Below the pieces are notes generated by a model. It was not told where the DNA came from. It made no database searches and worked only from the letters and a program-made list of their open reading frames with translations. The translations under genes were made by a program, and so were the position numbers. Shown piece after piece: positions 1 to 7,938 of a stretch of 33,320 nt of DNA. Location: NCBI GenBank assembly GCA_018713665.1, contig DVOI01000012.1, positions 1 through 33,320 on the forward strand, in the 5' to 3' direction. Position 1 is the stretch's first letter. Each line of letters opens with the position of its first letter. The stretch is from Ornithoclostridium faecigallinarum. GTDB taxonomy: Bacteria; Bacillota; Clostridia; Christensenellales; UBA3700.

Positions 1-401
1 ATGGGAATTGCCTTATTGAAACAGGAAGCAAGACTTTGATTGTCGGATGCAAGTCAAGCGTAATTCCCAATGACGGAAGCGTGACGAGCATCGGCACTTG
101 GGCATTCTCTGGATGCAGCGGTTTGACAAGCGTCACTATCCCTGACAGCGTGACGAGCATCGGCACTTGGGCATTCTCCGGATGCAGCGGTTTGACAAGC
201 GTCACTATCCCTGACAGCGTGACAAGCATCGGCAACTATGCATTCTCCGGATGCAGCGGTTTGACAAGCATTGTTGTAGAAGATGGCAATCCTGTCTATC
301 ACAGCGATGGGAATTGCCTTATTGAAACAGGAAGCAAGACTTTGATTGCCGGGTGCAAGTCAAGCGTAATCCCCGATGATGGAAGCGTGACAAGCATCGG
401 C
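1..401 (+). repeat. 306-bp duplication inside the LRR gene (copies 1-95 and 307-401)
   Basis: Bases 1-95 recur at 307-401 with only a few substitutions. The offset of 306 bases is a multiple of three, so frame is kept. Between and after these copies, 69-bp LRR units (for example around 100-170, 170-240 and 480-610) are also nearly identical. Confidence 0.85.
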
Positions 402-767
402 TATGAGGCATTCTACAATTGCAGCGGATTGACAAGCGTCACGATCGGAAACGGCGTGACAATCATCGGCGATTGGGCATTCTCTTATTGCAGCGGTTTG
501 ACAAGCGTCACGATCCCCGACAGCGTGACAAGCATCGGCGATTACGCATTCCAATATTGCAGCGGTTTGACAAGCGTCACTATCCCTGACAGCGTAACGA
601 GTATAGGCGACTGGGCATTCTATTATTGCGGAGATTTGACCGACATCACCTTCCAAGGCACAAAGGCTCAATGGCAAGCGATTGAAAGGGGTATAAATTG
701 GGATAGATATACTGGAGAATATGCCGTCATCTGCACCGACGGCACGATCAGCAAAGCCAACGCATGA
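3..767 (+). CDS. BspA-type leucine-rich repeat surface protein, C-terminal part (5' end outside window)
   Basis: The reading frame is open from the window edge, so the N-terminus, any signal peptide and the true start are missing. About 254 residues are visible. They are built from 23-residue LRR_5 (BspA/TpLRR) repeats of the form LTSVTIPDSVTSIG-x-x-AF-x-x-CSG. An inter-repeat module (DGNCLIETGSKTLIAGCKSSVIP) occurs twice, 102 residues apart. The last about 45 residues (FQGTKAQWQAIERG, then ICTDGTIS) are the C-terminal cap typical of this family. Such proteins are usually exported and bind host or bacterial surface ligands; no anchor is visible here. A/T content is higher than in neighbouring genes and the repeats are almost identical at DNA level, so the gene is a likely recombination and assembly hotspot. 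The family call is secure. Ligand and location are unknown. Confidence 0.88.
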   Translation, partial: GNCLIETGSKTLIVGCKSSVIPNDGSVTSIGTWAFSGCSGLTSVTIPDSVTSIGTWAFSGCSGLTSVTIPDSVTSIGNYAFSGCSGLTSIVVEDGNPVYHSDGNCLIETGSKTLIAGCKSSVIPDDGSVTSIGYEAFYNCSGLTSVTIGNGVTIIGDWAFSYCSGLTSVTIPDSVTSIGDYAFQYCSGLTSVTIPDSVTSIGDWAFYYCGDLTDITFQGTKAQWQAIERGINWDRYTGEYAVICTDGTISKANA

Positions 768-785
768 CAAGACATTTTGAGCGGC

Positions 786-817
786 AAGAGAGCGGACCTT
801 TTCGGGCCCGCTCTCTT
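786..817 (+). terminator. Terminator-like hairpin after the LRR gene
   Basis: AAGAGAGCGG (786-795) pairs perfectly with CCGCTCTCTT (808-817) around a 12-nt loop, 18 nt after the LRR stop codon. Only a weak T-rich tail follows. It lies between two convergent genes. Confidence 0.7.
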
Positions 818-884
818 TGTGGTTTGTTGCGATTTTATTGTGGTTTGTCGATGGTTTTCGGCGTTTGTCAAAAGCCTATTTACA

Positions 885-1385
885 TCACTCTCCGACCAAC
901 ACCTTTTCGATCTCGACGACATAGACGTCGTGCAGGTCGCCGTTCGGATAGTTTTGAGTGAAGACGGTTTGGTCGAAGAAGCCGTCCTTTGTCAAGGTTT
1001 GGCGGTACAATTTGCGGCAGACCAGCGTCATCTTGGCGCGGTCGAAAACGGGCGCGCCGTCGACGGAGGAGTAGGTCAAATTTTGTTTGGCGAGTTTGTC
1101 CTCGTCGCGTCCCGACGTCCTGCCCATATAGGTCAGCATTGCGCGTTCGTCGTCGGCGAAGAAGGACAGCGACAAGGTGTCCGACTTGTCGATCAATGTC
1201 TTTGTGAAGCGCTGCGGGCGGATGAAGACGAACGCGACGCATTTGTTCCACAATACGCCCATGCCGCCCCAAGACGCGGTCATTGCGTTGGCTCTGCCGT
1301 CCGCTTCGGCGGCGACGAGCATCCAATCTTTGCCGATCGCGTCAAAGACGTTGCGGCTCATTTGTTGCGGTTTGATCTCTTTCAT
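885..1385 (-). CDS. Flavin reductase-like (FMN-binding split barrel) family protein
   Basis: The 166-residue product resembles the small flavin reductase-like proteins common in anaerobic Firmicutes. It has an N-terminal NAMTASWGGMGVLWNK segment, then FVFIRPQRFT and a DTLSLSFF strand. These correspond to the substrate/flavin-loop region of the PF01613 fold. A G-R-x-S-G-R-D-x-x-K segment lies near the middle. Members bind FMN and reduce it or use it in small redox reactions; the substrate of this one cannot be told. The ATG at 1385 is preceded by AGGTG (1391-1395) at good spacing. The gene is divergent from glmU-like 1465 and convergent with the LRR gene, so it is probably monocistronic. Confidence 0.8.
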   Translation of the reverse strand: MKEIKPQQMSRNVFDAIGKDWMLVAAEADGRANAMTASWGGMGVLWNKCVAFVFIRPQRFTKTLIDKSDTLSLSFFADDERAMLTYMGRTSGRDEDKLAKQNLTYSSVDGAPVFDRAKMTLVCRKLYRQTLTKDGFFDQTVFTQNYPNGDLHDVYVVEIEKVLVGE

Positions 1386-1401
1386 ATTTCACCTCGCGGA
1401 T

Positions 1402-1430
1402 ATTGTAGCGCACTTTTGCGCAAAAATCAA
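1402..1430 (-). promoter_or_regulatory. Sigma-A-type promoter of the flavin reductase gene
   Basis: On the minus strand TTGATT (1430-1425) and TACAAT (1407-1402) are 17 bp apart. Transcription would start near 1395, at the SD, so the leader is only about 10 nt. A less good plus-strand promoter (TTGCGC 1416-1421, TATACT 1441-1446, 19-bp spacer) overlaps it and could serve the divergent gene at 1465. Confidence 0.65.
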
Positions 1431-1464
1431 GCGCGGCGCATATACTACAAACATTGAGGGCAAT

Positions 1465-2073
1465 ATGCAAGGAAAGAGGGAGAATGTCTGCATCTCGCCG
1501 CTCGCGAAGGTCGCGCAAAGCGCAAAGATCGCGCCGGGGGTGACCATCGAGGGGAAGAGCGTGATCGGAGAGGGGGCGGTGATACGCCCCGGGTGTATCA
1601 TCGAGGACAGCGTCATCGGTGCGCGCACCGAGGTGACTGCGTCGGTATTGACGGGCGCGAAGGTGGGCGAAGATTGCACGGTGGGACCGTTCGCCTATTT
1701 GCGCAAGGGCGCGGACATTGCGGACGGGTGCCGCATCGGCGACTTTGTCGAGATTAAAAACGCGCGTGTCGGCGAGCGCACCAAGGTCGCGCATTTGACC
1801 TATGTCGGCGATTGCGAGATAGGCAAAGAGTGCAACATCGGCTGCGGCGTCGTCTTTGTCAACTATGACGGCAAGCGCAAATATCGCACCGTCGTCGGCG
1901 ATCGCTGTTTCATAGGCAGCAACTGCAATATTATCGCACCCGTGTCGATAAAAGACGGTTGTTACATTGCTGCCGGTACGACGGTGACTGACGATGTCGG
2001 CGAAGAGGACTTGGTGATCGGCAGGGTCAGACAGGTCGTCAAGCCCGGCAGGGCAAGGGGGAGATTTTGTTGA
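1465..2073 (+). CDS. Free-standing GlmU-type glucosamine-1-phosphate N-acetyltransferase domain
   Basis: The 202-residue left-handed beta-helix (hexapeptide repeat) protein aligns by eye with the C-terminal acetyltransferase half of GlmU. It keeps the diagnostic run around HLTYVGD (His110, matching the catalytic His of E. coli GlmU), CNIGCGVVFVNYDG (Asn133-Tyr134) and the closing IAAGTTVTDDV. It should transfer acetyl from acetyl-CoA to glucosamine-1-phosphate. The N-terminal uridylyltransferase half (GxGTRMxS, about 230 residues) is absent, and the upstream DNA is occupied by another gene on the other strand. The ATG at 1465 follows GAGGG (1456-1460). The stop overlaps the start of glmM, so the preceding and following steps of UDP-GlcNAc synthesis are translationally coupled. 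UDP-GlcNAc formation then needs a uridylyltransferase encoded elsewhere. Confidence 0.85.
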   Translation: MQGKRENVCISPLAKVAQSAKIAPGVTIEGKSVIGEGAVIRPGCIIEDSVIGARTEVTASVLTGAKVGEDCTVGPFAYLRKGADIADGCRIGDFVEIKNARVGERTKVAHLTYVGDCEIGKECNIGCGVVFVNYDGKRKYRTVVGDRCFIGSNCNIIAPVSIKDGCYIAAGTTVTDDVGEEDLVIGRVRQVVKPGRARGRFC

Positions 2074-3362
2074 AATTCGGTACGGACGGCATCAGGGGAA
2101 GGTATCCCGATTGGCTCGACGAAGACATTGCGCGCGAGCTTGCGGCGGCGTTGTGCGCGCGGCAGCCGGGCTGCATGGCTGTGGTCGGCAGGGACACGCG
2201 CCCGTCGGGCGAGGCTTTGTCCGAGGCGTTTTGCGACGCGCTCGCAGTTCACGGCGGGATAGCGGTCGACGTCGGAGTCATGCCCACCGCCGGCGTCGCG
2301 TATATGACTTCGCGCTACGGCGCCGAATACGGCGTGGTCGTCAGCGCGTCGCACAATCCTGCCGAATACAACGGGCTCAAGGTGTTCGGCAAGGGCGGAC
2401 TCAAATTGTCCGAGGGCGATGAGCGCGCGCTCGAAGCGGCAAAGACGACTTCGCCGATCGGCGGAGGCAGGGTGTTGCGCGCGCCATATGCGGCGGAAAG
2501 CTATGCCGCGTTTGTCGCCGAAGAGCGAAATCTTTGCGGAATGAGAGTGCTGCTCGATTGCGCCCATGGCGCGGCGTGCGCCGTCGCAAAGGCGGCGTTC
2601 GAGACCGCCGGCGCGCACGTAACCGCAATCAATGCGGACGGCAACGGAGCGCATATCAACGAGCGTTGCGGCGCGTTGCACGCACGCCTTCTCGCCGGCA
2701 GGGCGGCGCGTTTCGACGCGGTGTTTGCGTTCGACGGCGACGCGGACAGAGTGATTGCATTGCGTCCGGACGGAGCAATCGTCGACGGCGATCATATCCT
2801 TGCGATACTCGCCGATTTTATGCACAAAAGCGGACGGCTGATGCATGATACGGTCGTCGGCACGGTGATGACCAATACCGGAGTGGAACGTCACCTCAAA
2901 GACAGAGATATATCCCTCGTGCGCACCGCCGTCGGGGACAAGTATGTGCTGGACGAGATGCTGCGTGAGGGCTACAATCTCGGCGGCGAGCAGGCGGGGC
3001 ATGTCATCATGACCGACATCTTGCCGACCGGCGACGGCATCGCGACCGCACTTGCGCTGTGCAACGTCATGCAAAAGAGCGGCAAAGGACTTGCCGAACT
3101 CGACGCCGCGCGCGACTTTCCGCAATGTTTGATCAACGTGTCCGCCGACGCGAGGGCGCTGAGCGGCGCGCACTTCCGTGCTTTCGAGCGCGATGTTCGC
3201 GCGAACTATCCCGATTGCCGCATAGTGATCCGCCCCTCGGGCACCGAGCCGTTGGTGCGCATTCTTGCCGAGTGCGAAGACGCGACGCGTGCCGCCGAAG
3301 CCGCTGACGCGCTCGCCGCGGCGTTGAAGGGGAGCGCTCAAAATCAAAGTTTTTCGCGTTGA
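2070..3362 (+). CDS. glmM: Phosphoglucosamine mutase
   Basis: GlmM converts glucosamine-6-phosphate to glucosamine-1-phosphate in the cytoplasm, feeding peptidoglycan precursor synthesis. The 430-residue protein has all four phosphohexomutase signatures: N-terminal KFGTDGIRG; the phosphoserine loop SASHNP (Ser94 is the phosphorylated residue); the metal loop DGDADR; and the sugar and phosphate loops GGEQAGH and RPSGTEPLVR near the C-terminus. Length is close to the family's usual about 445. I chose the second of two consecutive TTG codons (2070), because AAGGGGGAG (2055-2063) then lies 6 nt upstream. The alternative at 2067 would be only 3 nt away. The start overlaps the stop of the GlmU-like gene by 4 bases. 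Confidence 0.95.
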   Translation: MKFGTDGIRGRYPDWLDEDIARELAAALCARQPGCMAVVGRDTRPSGEALSEAFCDALAVHGGIAVDVGVMPTAGVAYMTSRYGAEYGVVVSASHNPAEYNGLKVFGKGGLKLSEGDERALEAAKTTSPIGGGRVLRAPYAAESYAAFVAEERNLCGMRVLLDCAHGAACAVAKAAFETAGAHVTAINADGNGAHINERCGALHARLLAGRAARFDAVFAFDGDADRVIALRPDGAIVDGDHILAILADFMHKSGRLMHDTVVGTVMTNTGVERHLKDRDISLVRTAVGDKYVLDEMLREGYNLGGEQAGHVIMTDILPTGDGIATALALCNVMQKSGKGLAELDAARDFPQCLINVSADARALSGAHFRAFERDVRANYPDCRIVIRPSGTEPLVRILAECEDATRAAEAADALAAALKGSAQNQSFSR

Positions 3363-3371
3363 AGGTTGAGC

Positions 3372-3411
3372 CGGCGGCGACCGCAAGACAAGCGGTCGCC
3401 GCCGCTTTTTT
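3372..3411 (+). terminator. Strong rho-independent terminator after glmM
   Basis: CGGCGGCGACCGC (3372-3384) and GCGGTCGCCGCCG (3392-3404) form a perfect 13-bp stem with a 7-nt loop. A C and six T residues follow. Confidence 0.95.
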
Positions 3412-4297
3412 GCCGCTTTTGCGCCGTTTTGAGTGCGGGAGCGGACGCGCTTGCGAAGTTGAAGCAAGTATCGAGGGTTATCCCTGTTTTGCGAAAAAGA
3501 GGCAAAACGAACGTCTTTGCGCGGTAAAACGCATATTTTCCGCGCTTTTTAGCGCAAAATATCGTCCCCAAACACACATTTGACATCATATATATAATAT
3601 TGATTCTTTTTGGCGCGTACGCGCGCCCGTCCTTGTCGCGCACGCCCGTGCACGGGCAGAGACTTGCTAATCTTGTTTGAGCCGACTTCTTGTCAAATGC
3701 GCAATCTGCAATGACGCAATCGTTGCGGCGCGCCTTGTCGGAGCGGCATTTTTAACGCGTTGTTAGTGTTTGGGCGAAAATATTTGCACGGCGACTCGGC
3801 GCGCCGTACGGCTTGAGGTTGAAAGCCGCAAGTATTTTCGAGAGGCGTGTATTGACGGCTTACGGACGTTGCATCCGATTGAGTCTGCAAGCGAATCTAT
3901 GAACGGCAAAGTCTGTAGTTGTGCGCGGCGAGGCGAATTGTCCGACGGAGCGAAGGGAAAGAGGAGCGGTTGCAAAAGAAGATCGGACATGCGCGCATGT
4001 TTGGAATTTTGACGAAAATATGCCGCAAAAAATCATCGTTTCAACCTTAAAATAACCTTTAAGTTGCAAGGCTTTTTGTAAAAAAACGCGGACAAAAACA
4101 GCACTAAAAATTATGCACAAAGCGGCGTAAAAACATCAAAAATTATGGACAAAACGGATACGTGAAGTCTGTCAAGACTTTGCGCCGAAAAATTTTTGCA
4201 AAACGTATATTTTTCGAAATAATGCCCAAAATTGCCATATTTGTCCCGTAATATTCGCCGACTTAAAAAATTTTACATAAATTTTACATTCCAACTA
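3412..4297. other. Long intergenic region without a convincing gene
   Basis: About 890 bp with only short, unsupported frames lacking an SD or recognisable product. The first part is A/T-rich around TTGACA (3580-3585) and a TATATATAATAT stretch (about 3590-3600), but the two are not at promoter spacing. A GC-rich stretch follows (about 3612-3660). Parts near 3740-3770 and 3945-3990 faintly resemble the 67-bp repeat units of 7451-7784 (GAGCGGCATT..AACGCG; GAGGAGCGGTTGC), possibly decayed copies. The last 250 bp are A/T-rich and probably belong to the control region of the lipoprotein gene at 4391. Confidence 0.5.
4106..4157 (+). repeat. Pair of 20-bp direct repeats, 32 bp apart, and a nearby inverted repeat
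   Basis: Bases 4106-4125 and 4138-4157 match at 18 of 20 positions (consensus AAAAATTATGSACAAARCGG). The 32-bp period is about three helical turns, as expected for a protein binding the same face. A perfect inverted repeat AAGTCT-gtca-AGACTT follows at 4165-4180. Both lie 120-170 bp upstream of the promoter at 4298, so they could be activator or repressor sites. No known regulator is recognised. Confidence 0.5.
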
Positions 4298-4326
4298 TTG
4301 AATTACGTCTATTGACGTGATATCAT
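4298..4326 (+). promoter_or_regulatory. Promoter with internal operator-like palindrome, upstream of the 4391 lipoprotein gene
   Basis: TTGAAT (4298-4303) and TATCAT (4321-4326) are 17 bp apart, giving a start near 4333 and a leader of about 58 nt. The spacer holds the perfect inverted repeat ACGTC-tatt-GACGT (4305-4318), positioned where a repressor would block RNA polymerase. Confidence 0.65.
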
Positions 4327-4390
4327 GTAATAGAACAATTATGCGCGACGTATGCGCGTGTGGTTGAAAACGATTTCGGAGGAAATGGTT

Positions 4391-7324
4391 ATGAGGAAAA
4401 ACAGACTTCTGCTTTGCATAGCGCTCGTTCTCGTGTTTGCTATGGCATTGTCGATGTTTGTGGCATGTGCCGACGATAGGACCGAAAAACCGGTCGATCC
4501 CGGCACCACCGACACTCCCGGCACCGAAACTGACGGTCCCACGGGCGACACCGGTATGAACAACGGAGGCAGCAGCAGCTCCACCGTTGACGGCGCTGTC
4601 GAATACGCAAACGGTCTTTCCGCTCGAAAGGTGTTCAAGGTTATCGGCGGAATTTCCGATTTTGAAGTGTATGTCGAGACGTCTACCGGCAAGAGCACAA
4701 TCAGCGATTACAAGCCGGCACCCAGCTCGGGCAATCAAGACGTTCTCTATCTCAATCCGCCCGAGTCCGGCTGGCCCAAGACGGGCATCGTTGTGATTGA
4801 GCTTCGCAACGGCGCATATCTCGAAGAATACCCCGACGCAAAGACATTCAAGTTCACCGTGGCTCAAGAGGTCAGCGGCGTTCAATTTATCGACGGAGTC
4901 AAAGTCATAGACGCCGAAAAGCAACATGCCACATTGAACGAAGAAGAGCCTGATGCCTATGGCGTTATCAGAGGCACCTTGACGTTGATGGGCATGGACG
5001 AAGGTTTTGAACAGGGCGAGGTCTTCATTCTCCAATATGACGACGGCTCGCAGGCTGCGTTCAAAGCCAGCACCGCGGCAGAGCCTGTCAGCGGCAACAT
5101 TGCTGTCGGATATACCAAGCCCGACCTCACCGAAGTGTTTGAGGTGTTCAACGTTGACACGACCACCGCTCTCACGGACGAGAGCATGATTGTCATCGAG
5201 GACGACATCGTGGGCGAGCTTGAAAAGAGCGCGCTCAGCATGGCTGTCATCGACATTTTCCAATCGGCTCCTCAATTTGACGCCAACGTCGAGTTGGTCG
5301 ACGGCGTGCTCGTTGTGGACATCACAATCACCGTTCCCAACGTCGCTGTCTTCAACAACGGCCAAGGGGTGTGCGACATCACCATCAACTTGCAAAACGC
5401 AATGTCGGTCAAGCTCAATGCCGACGTCAACATTGACACAATCAGCGAATATTTCGACATCTCCGCGGACATCGAGAACGACATGACCGCGACCGTCTCC
5501 TTCGGCGCGCATGCCAACGTCAGCGAGATTGCCAATGTGCAGGATCTCTTCCAAAAGCTGACCGTGCTCGCAAATGACTCCAACGAGAACCCGACCGCCA
5601 TTCCGCTGTTCAAGTGGACGCTGCCCATCGGCAACGGCGTCGCCTCGATCAGCTATGACGCGGATCTCGTGTTTAAGTTCAACTTCTCCGGCAAAATCGA
5701 TGTTGAAGCCAAAGCGACCCTCGATTACACCGTCGGCGCCAGATACTCCAAAGAGACCGGCATCGAGATGTACAGAGAAGAGAGCAAAGACAACGGCTTC
5801 CACGACCTCACCGTCGACCTCTACGGTATGGCGGAACTCAAGGTCGGCGTCGACCAGCGCGTCAGCTTCGACATCCTTGCGGGCGTGCTCGGCATCGGCT
5901 TGCAGGCGGAGCTCGGCAACTACAACAGAATTTACGGTTACGGCGTGACCACCAACCTCATCAATAAGGAAGAGGACGCGATGAACGGCGGCTTCTACAT
6001 TGAAGGCGGCTTCTACTACGACGTCAACCTCACCTACGGTCTCAAGATCGGCAGCTTGCTCAACATCAGCGACAAGGCGGACATCGTCTCCGGCGAGGAA
6101 AGGCTGTATTTCGACGGCGACAGAAATGTCGAGGTGGGGCTTGTCCAGACTGTCCAGACCTCCGATGCCGTGACGCTGACCGCGAAGCAGTCCCTCGTCC
6201 CCGACATCTATAAAGTCGTGTTGTTCGACCTCGTCACGCAGACCGAGAGCACCGAGCCGGTCGACGCGTCCGAGCTCGTGTTCACCGGCGCGGATGGATT
6301 GACCTTTACGAATGGCGTTGTCAACGTCAACGAAGGCATGGACGAAGTGAACACCGTGGTCACCGTCAAGTACAAGGACTTCGATTCCGTCAAGACGACC
6401 TACACCTTCTCGGCAGCCAAGCCGATGCTCGATGTCGACAACGGCACCGTCAACAAGGCGTCCGGCGTCATCGATAAGGTTGTCACAATCACCTATGACG
6501 GCATCACCAAGGAGATGATCTCCGTCAGCAACGGTGATATTGTCAAGGGTATTGCAGTCGAGGGCAACGAAGCGGTCGTCACCTTGGACGGCAAAGAGCT
6601 GCTCAAGCTCGAGACCGGCGTCCAAGACATAGTCTTCACCGTGGGCGGATATGAGCTGACCTACGAGCTCACTCTCAACGGCAACGTTGAGGCGGATCAA
6701 TTCGCGGACGGCAGCGTCTGGGAGATCTTCACCGCCGATCAGATTAAGGATTTGGCAAACCACGGCAACTATGCCGGAATCACCCTCAACATCACCGACG
6801 ATATCGATCTCGGCGGCGCGACAATCGCTCCGATTGCCAACTTTGCGGGCAAGATTGAGGGCAACAACAAGACCATCTCCGGATATATTATCGACAGCAT
6901 GAGCGGCAACAATGCGGCGTTCATCGCGGTCAACAGCGGCGAAGTCGTCAACTTGACTTTGGACGGCACCGTCAAGGTCGCGTTCGACGGCAAGACCGGC
7001 AACGACTACAAGGTCGCAGGCCTTGCGGCTGTCAACAACGGCACGATTAAGAACGTCACCGTCAAGGGCGACGTTGACGTCGAGTCCAACAGCCTGTCGG
7101 CGTTCATTGACATCGACGCGGCTATGGTCGTCGCCACCGGCAACGTTCCCGAAGCGTCCGCCGAAGGTACAGTCAACGTGACCGTCGCGTTCGACCTCGC
7201 CAACGTCACCGTCAATGCGGGCGGCCTCACCTCCACCGTCGCTGCGGATGGCGTGACCCCGGCCGTCGATTGCGTCAACGGCAGAACGACCCCGATCTTC
7301 ACGACGGACAACATCGCGCAATAA
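4391..7324 (+). CDS. Large surface lipoprotein with a C-terminal GLUG/beta-helix-like region
   Basis: The 977-residue product begins with a lipoprotein signal peptide (MRKNRLLL, hydrophobic core, then MFVAC with Cys26 as the lipidated residue). A Pro/Thr/Gly/Ser linker follows (about 30-62), as in proteins held away from the membrane. The large middle part (about 63-770) is rich in beta-forming and acidic residues and I do not recognise it. From about residue 777 (WEIFTADQIKDLANHG, then ITDDIDLGG, GKIEGNNKTISGY, GLAAVNNGTIKNVTVKG) it matches the GLUG-motif/right-handed beta-helix pattern of Firmicutes adhesin-like proteins. No enzyme motif is visible. ATG 4391 is chosen over ATG 4385 because GGAGG (4378-4382) is then 8 nt away rather than 2. 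A terminator follows, so it is probably monocistronic. Role inferred: extracellular binding or structure. Confidence 0.8.
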   Translation: MRKNRLLLCIALVLVFAMALSMFVACADDRTEKPVDPGTTDTPGTETDGPTGDTGMNNGGSSSSTVDGAVEYANGLSARKVFKVIGGISDFEVYVETSTGKSTISDYKPAPSSGNQDVLYLNPPESGWPKTGIVVIELRNGAYLEEYPDAKTFKFTVAQEVSGVQFIDGVKVIDAEKQHATLNEEEPDAYGVIRGTLTLMGMDEGFEQGEVFILQYDDGSQAAFKASTAAEPVSGNIAVGYTKPDLTEVFEVFNVDTTTALTDESMIVIEDDIVGELEKSALSMAVIDIFQSAPQFDANVELVDGVLVVDITITVPNVAVFNNGQGVCDITINLQNAMSVKLNADVNIDTISEYFDISADIENDMTATVSFGAHANVSEIANVQDLFQKLTVLANDSNENPTAIPLFKWTLPIGNGVASISYDADLVFKFNFSGKIDVEAKATLDYTVGARYSKETGIEMYREESKDNGFHDLTVDLYGMAELKVGVDQRVSFDILAGVLGIGLQAELGNYNRIYGYGVTTNLINKEEDAMNGGFYIEGGFYYDVNLTYGLKIGSLLNISDKADIVSGEERLYFDGDRNVEVGLVQTVQTSDAVTLTAKQSLVPDIYKVVLFDLVTQTESTEPVDASELVFTGADGLTFTNGVVNVNEGMDEVNTVVTVKYKDFDSVKTTYTFSAAKPMLDVDNGTVNKASGVIDKVVTITYDGITKEMISVSNGDIVKGIAVEGNEAVVTLDGKELLKLETGVQDIVFTVGGYELTYELTLNGNVEADQFADGSVWEIFTADQIKDLANHGNYAGITLNITDDIDLGGATIAPIANFAGKIEGNNKTISGYIIDSMSGNNAAFIAVNSGEVVNLTLDGTVKVAFDGKTGNDYKVAGLAAVNNGTIKNVTVKGDVDVESNSLSAFIDIDAAMVVATGNVPEASAEGTVNVTVAFDLANVTVNAGGLTSTVAADGVTPAVDCVNGRTTPIFTTDNIAQ

Positions 7325-7343
7325 TCGATGCGATAAAGCTAAC

Positions 7344-7375
7344 AAGGGATCGCCCTATGCGGGGCGGTCCCTTTT
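7344..7375 (+). terminator. Rho-independent terminator after the large lipoprotein gene
   Basis: AAGGGATCGCCC (7344-7355) pairs with GGGCGGTCCCTT (7362-7373) with one G-T wobble and a 6-nt loop. A short T-run (7372-7375) closes it. Confidence 0.85.
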
Positions 7376-7450
7376 GCGACTTAAATAATCGCAAAAGCAC
7401 ATGCCTGTTCGCAAAAATGCCGCAATTGCGTCGCCGATGCGGAAGCGGAG

Positions 7451-7784
7451 AGCGAACATCGAAACAAGGGACGGCCGGCGCAACCAATGCAGCAAGGATT
7501 TTGCCTATGTGCTGCAAAGCGAGCATTGAAGGAGAGGGCGGCCGGCGCATCCGGTGAGACAAGCTTTTTGCCCGAGCCATTGAGCGGACATTAAACGGGA
7601 AGAGCGGTTGGCGTAACCAACGGGGCAAGCTGCCTGCCGGTAAGCCGTTAAGCGAGCATTGAAGGAGAGGGCGACCGGCGCATCCGGTGATGCAAGCTTT
7701 TTTCAAACAAGCCATTGAGCGGACATTAAACGCGCAAGAGCTGTGAGCGGCATGGGCGTGCACGCATTGACGATAGTGTTCGGC
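7451..7784. repeat. Tandem array of five about 67-bp units, each with a small hairpin core
   Basis: Units start at 7451, 7518, 7583, 7651 and 7718 (spacings 67, 65, 68, 67). Each opens with AGCGRRCAT. Units 2 and 4 are close copies (type A: AGCGAGCATTGAAGGAGAGG), as are the starts of 3 and 5 (type B: AGCGGACATTAAACG), so the array is also a 133-135-bp dimer repeated. The core of unit 4 is ACCGG-cgcat-CCGGT; unit 3 has GTTGG-cgtaa-CCAAC; unit 2 has GCCGG-cgcat-CCGGT with a G-U pair. Pairing is thus kept while sequence changes. Units 1 and 5 have lost most pairing. Spacings are not multiples of three and no gene reads through convincingly. The array lies in the roughly 600-bp gap between two lipoprotein genes. 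A REP-like or structured-RNA repeat is the likeliest class; the family is not recognised. Confidence 0.8.
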
Positions 7785-7902
7785 TTTTACAAAGGAATGC
7801 TCCGAGGGCGGCGAGCGGCTCTGTCGCGTCTTGGCGGAAAACACGGGGCAAAGCGAAGTCAAAGAGCGAAGTCGGTGCGTTTGAGAAAATGTGCGCTCGC
7901 TG

Positions 7903-7931
7903 TTGACCGCGGCGCACGGAGATAGTATAAT
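7903..7931 (+). promoter_or_regulatory. Strong promoter abutting the start codon of the hydrolase gene
   Basis: TTGACC (7903-7908) and a perfect TATAAT (7926-7931) are 17 bp apart. The expected transcription start (about 7938-7940) coincides with the ATG at 7939, so the GGAGG at 7932-7936 would not be in the transcript. Confidence 0.8.
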
Positions 7932-7938
7932 GGAGGAA

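Noticed and set aside
100..620. CRISPR-like regular repeats in the first 600 bases
   Set aside because: The 69-bp period is in frame and encodes 23-residue LRR units. There are no unique spacers or cas genes.
3770..4012. 80-codon plus-strand frame in the 3.4-4.3 kb gap
   Set aside because: No SD, promoter or recognisable product; its composition resembles decayed repeat sequence.
4111..4119. TTATGCACA resembling a DnaA box (replication origin)
   Set aside because: Single weak match. The partner repeat (TTATGGACA) does not fit the consensus, and there are no dnaA/dnaN genes or DnaA-box cluster.
4295..7345. Open frame of 1016 codons on the minus strand, fully antisense to the large lipoprotein gene
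   Set aside because: No SD or signal sequence. Its composition (Asp/Val/Glu-rich) is the mirror of GAC/GTC-rich codon use in the plus-strand gene. The plus-strand product has a clear lipoprotein signal, domains, promoter and terminator.
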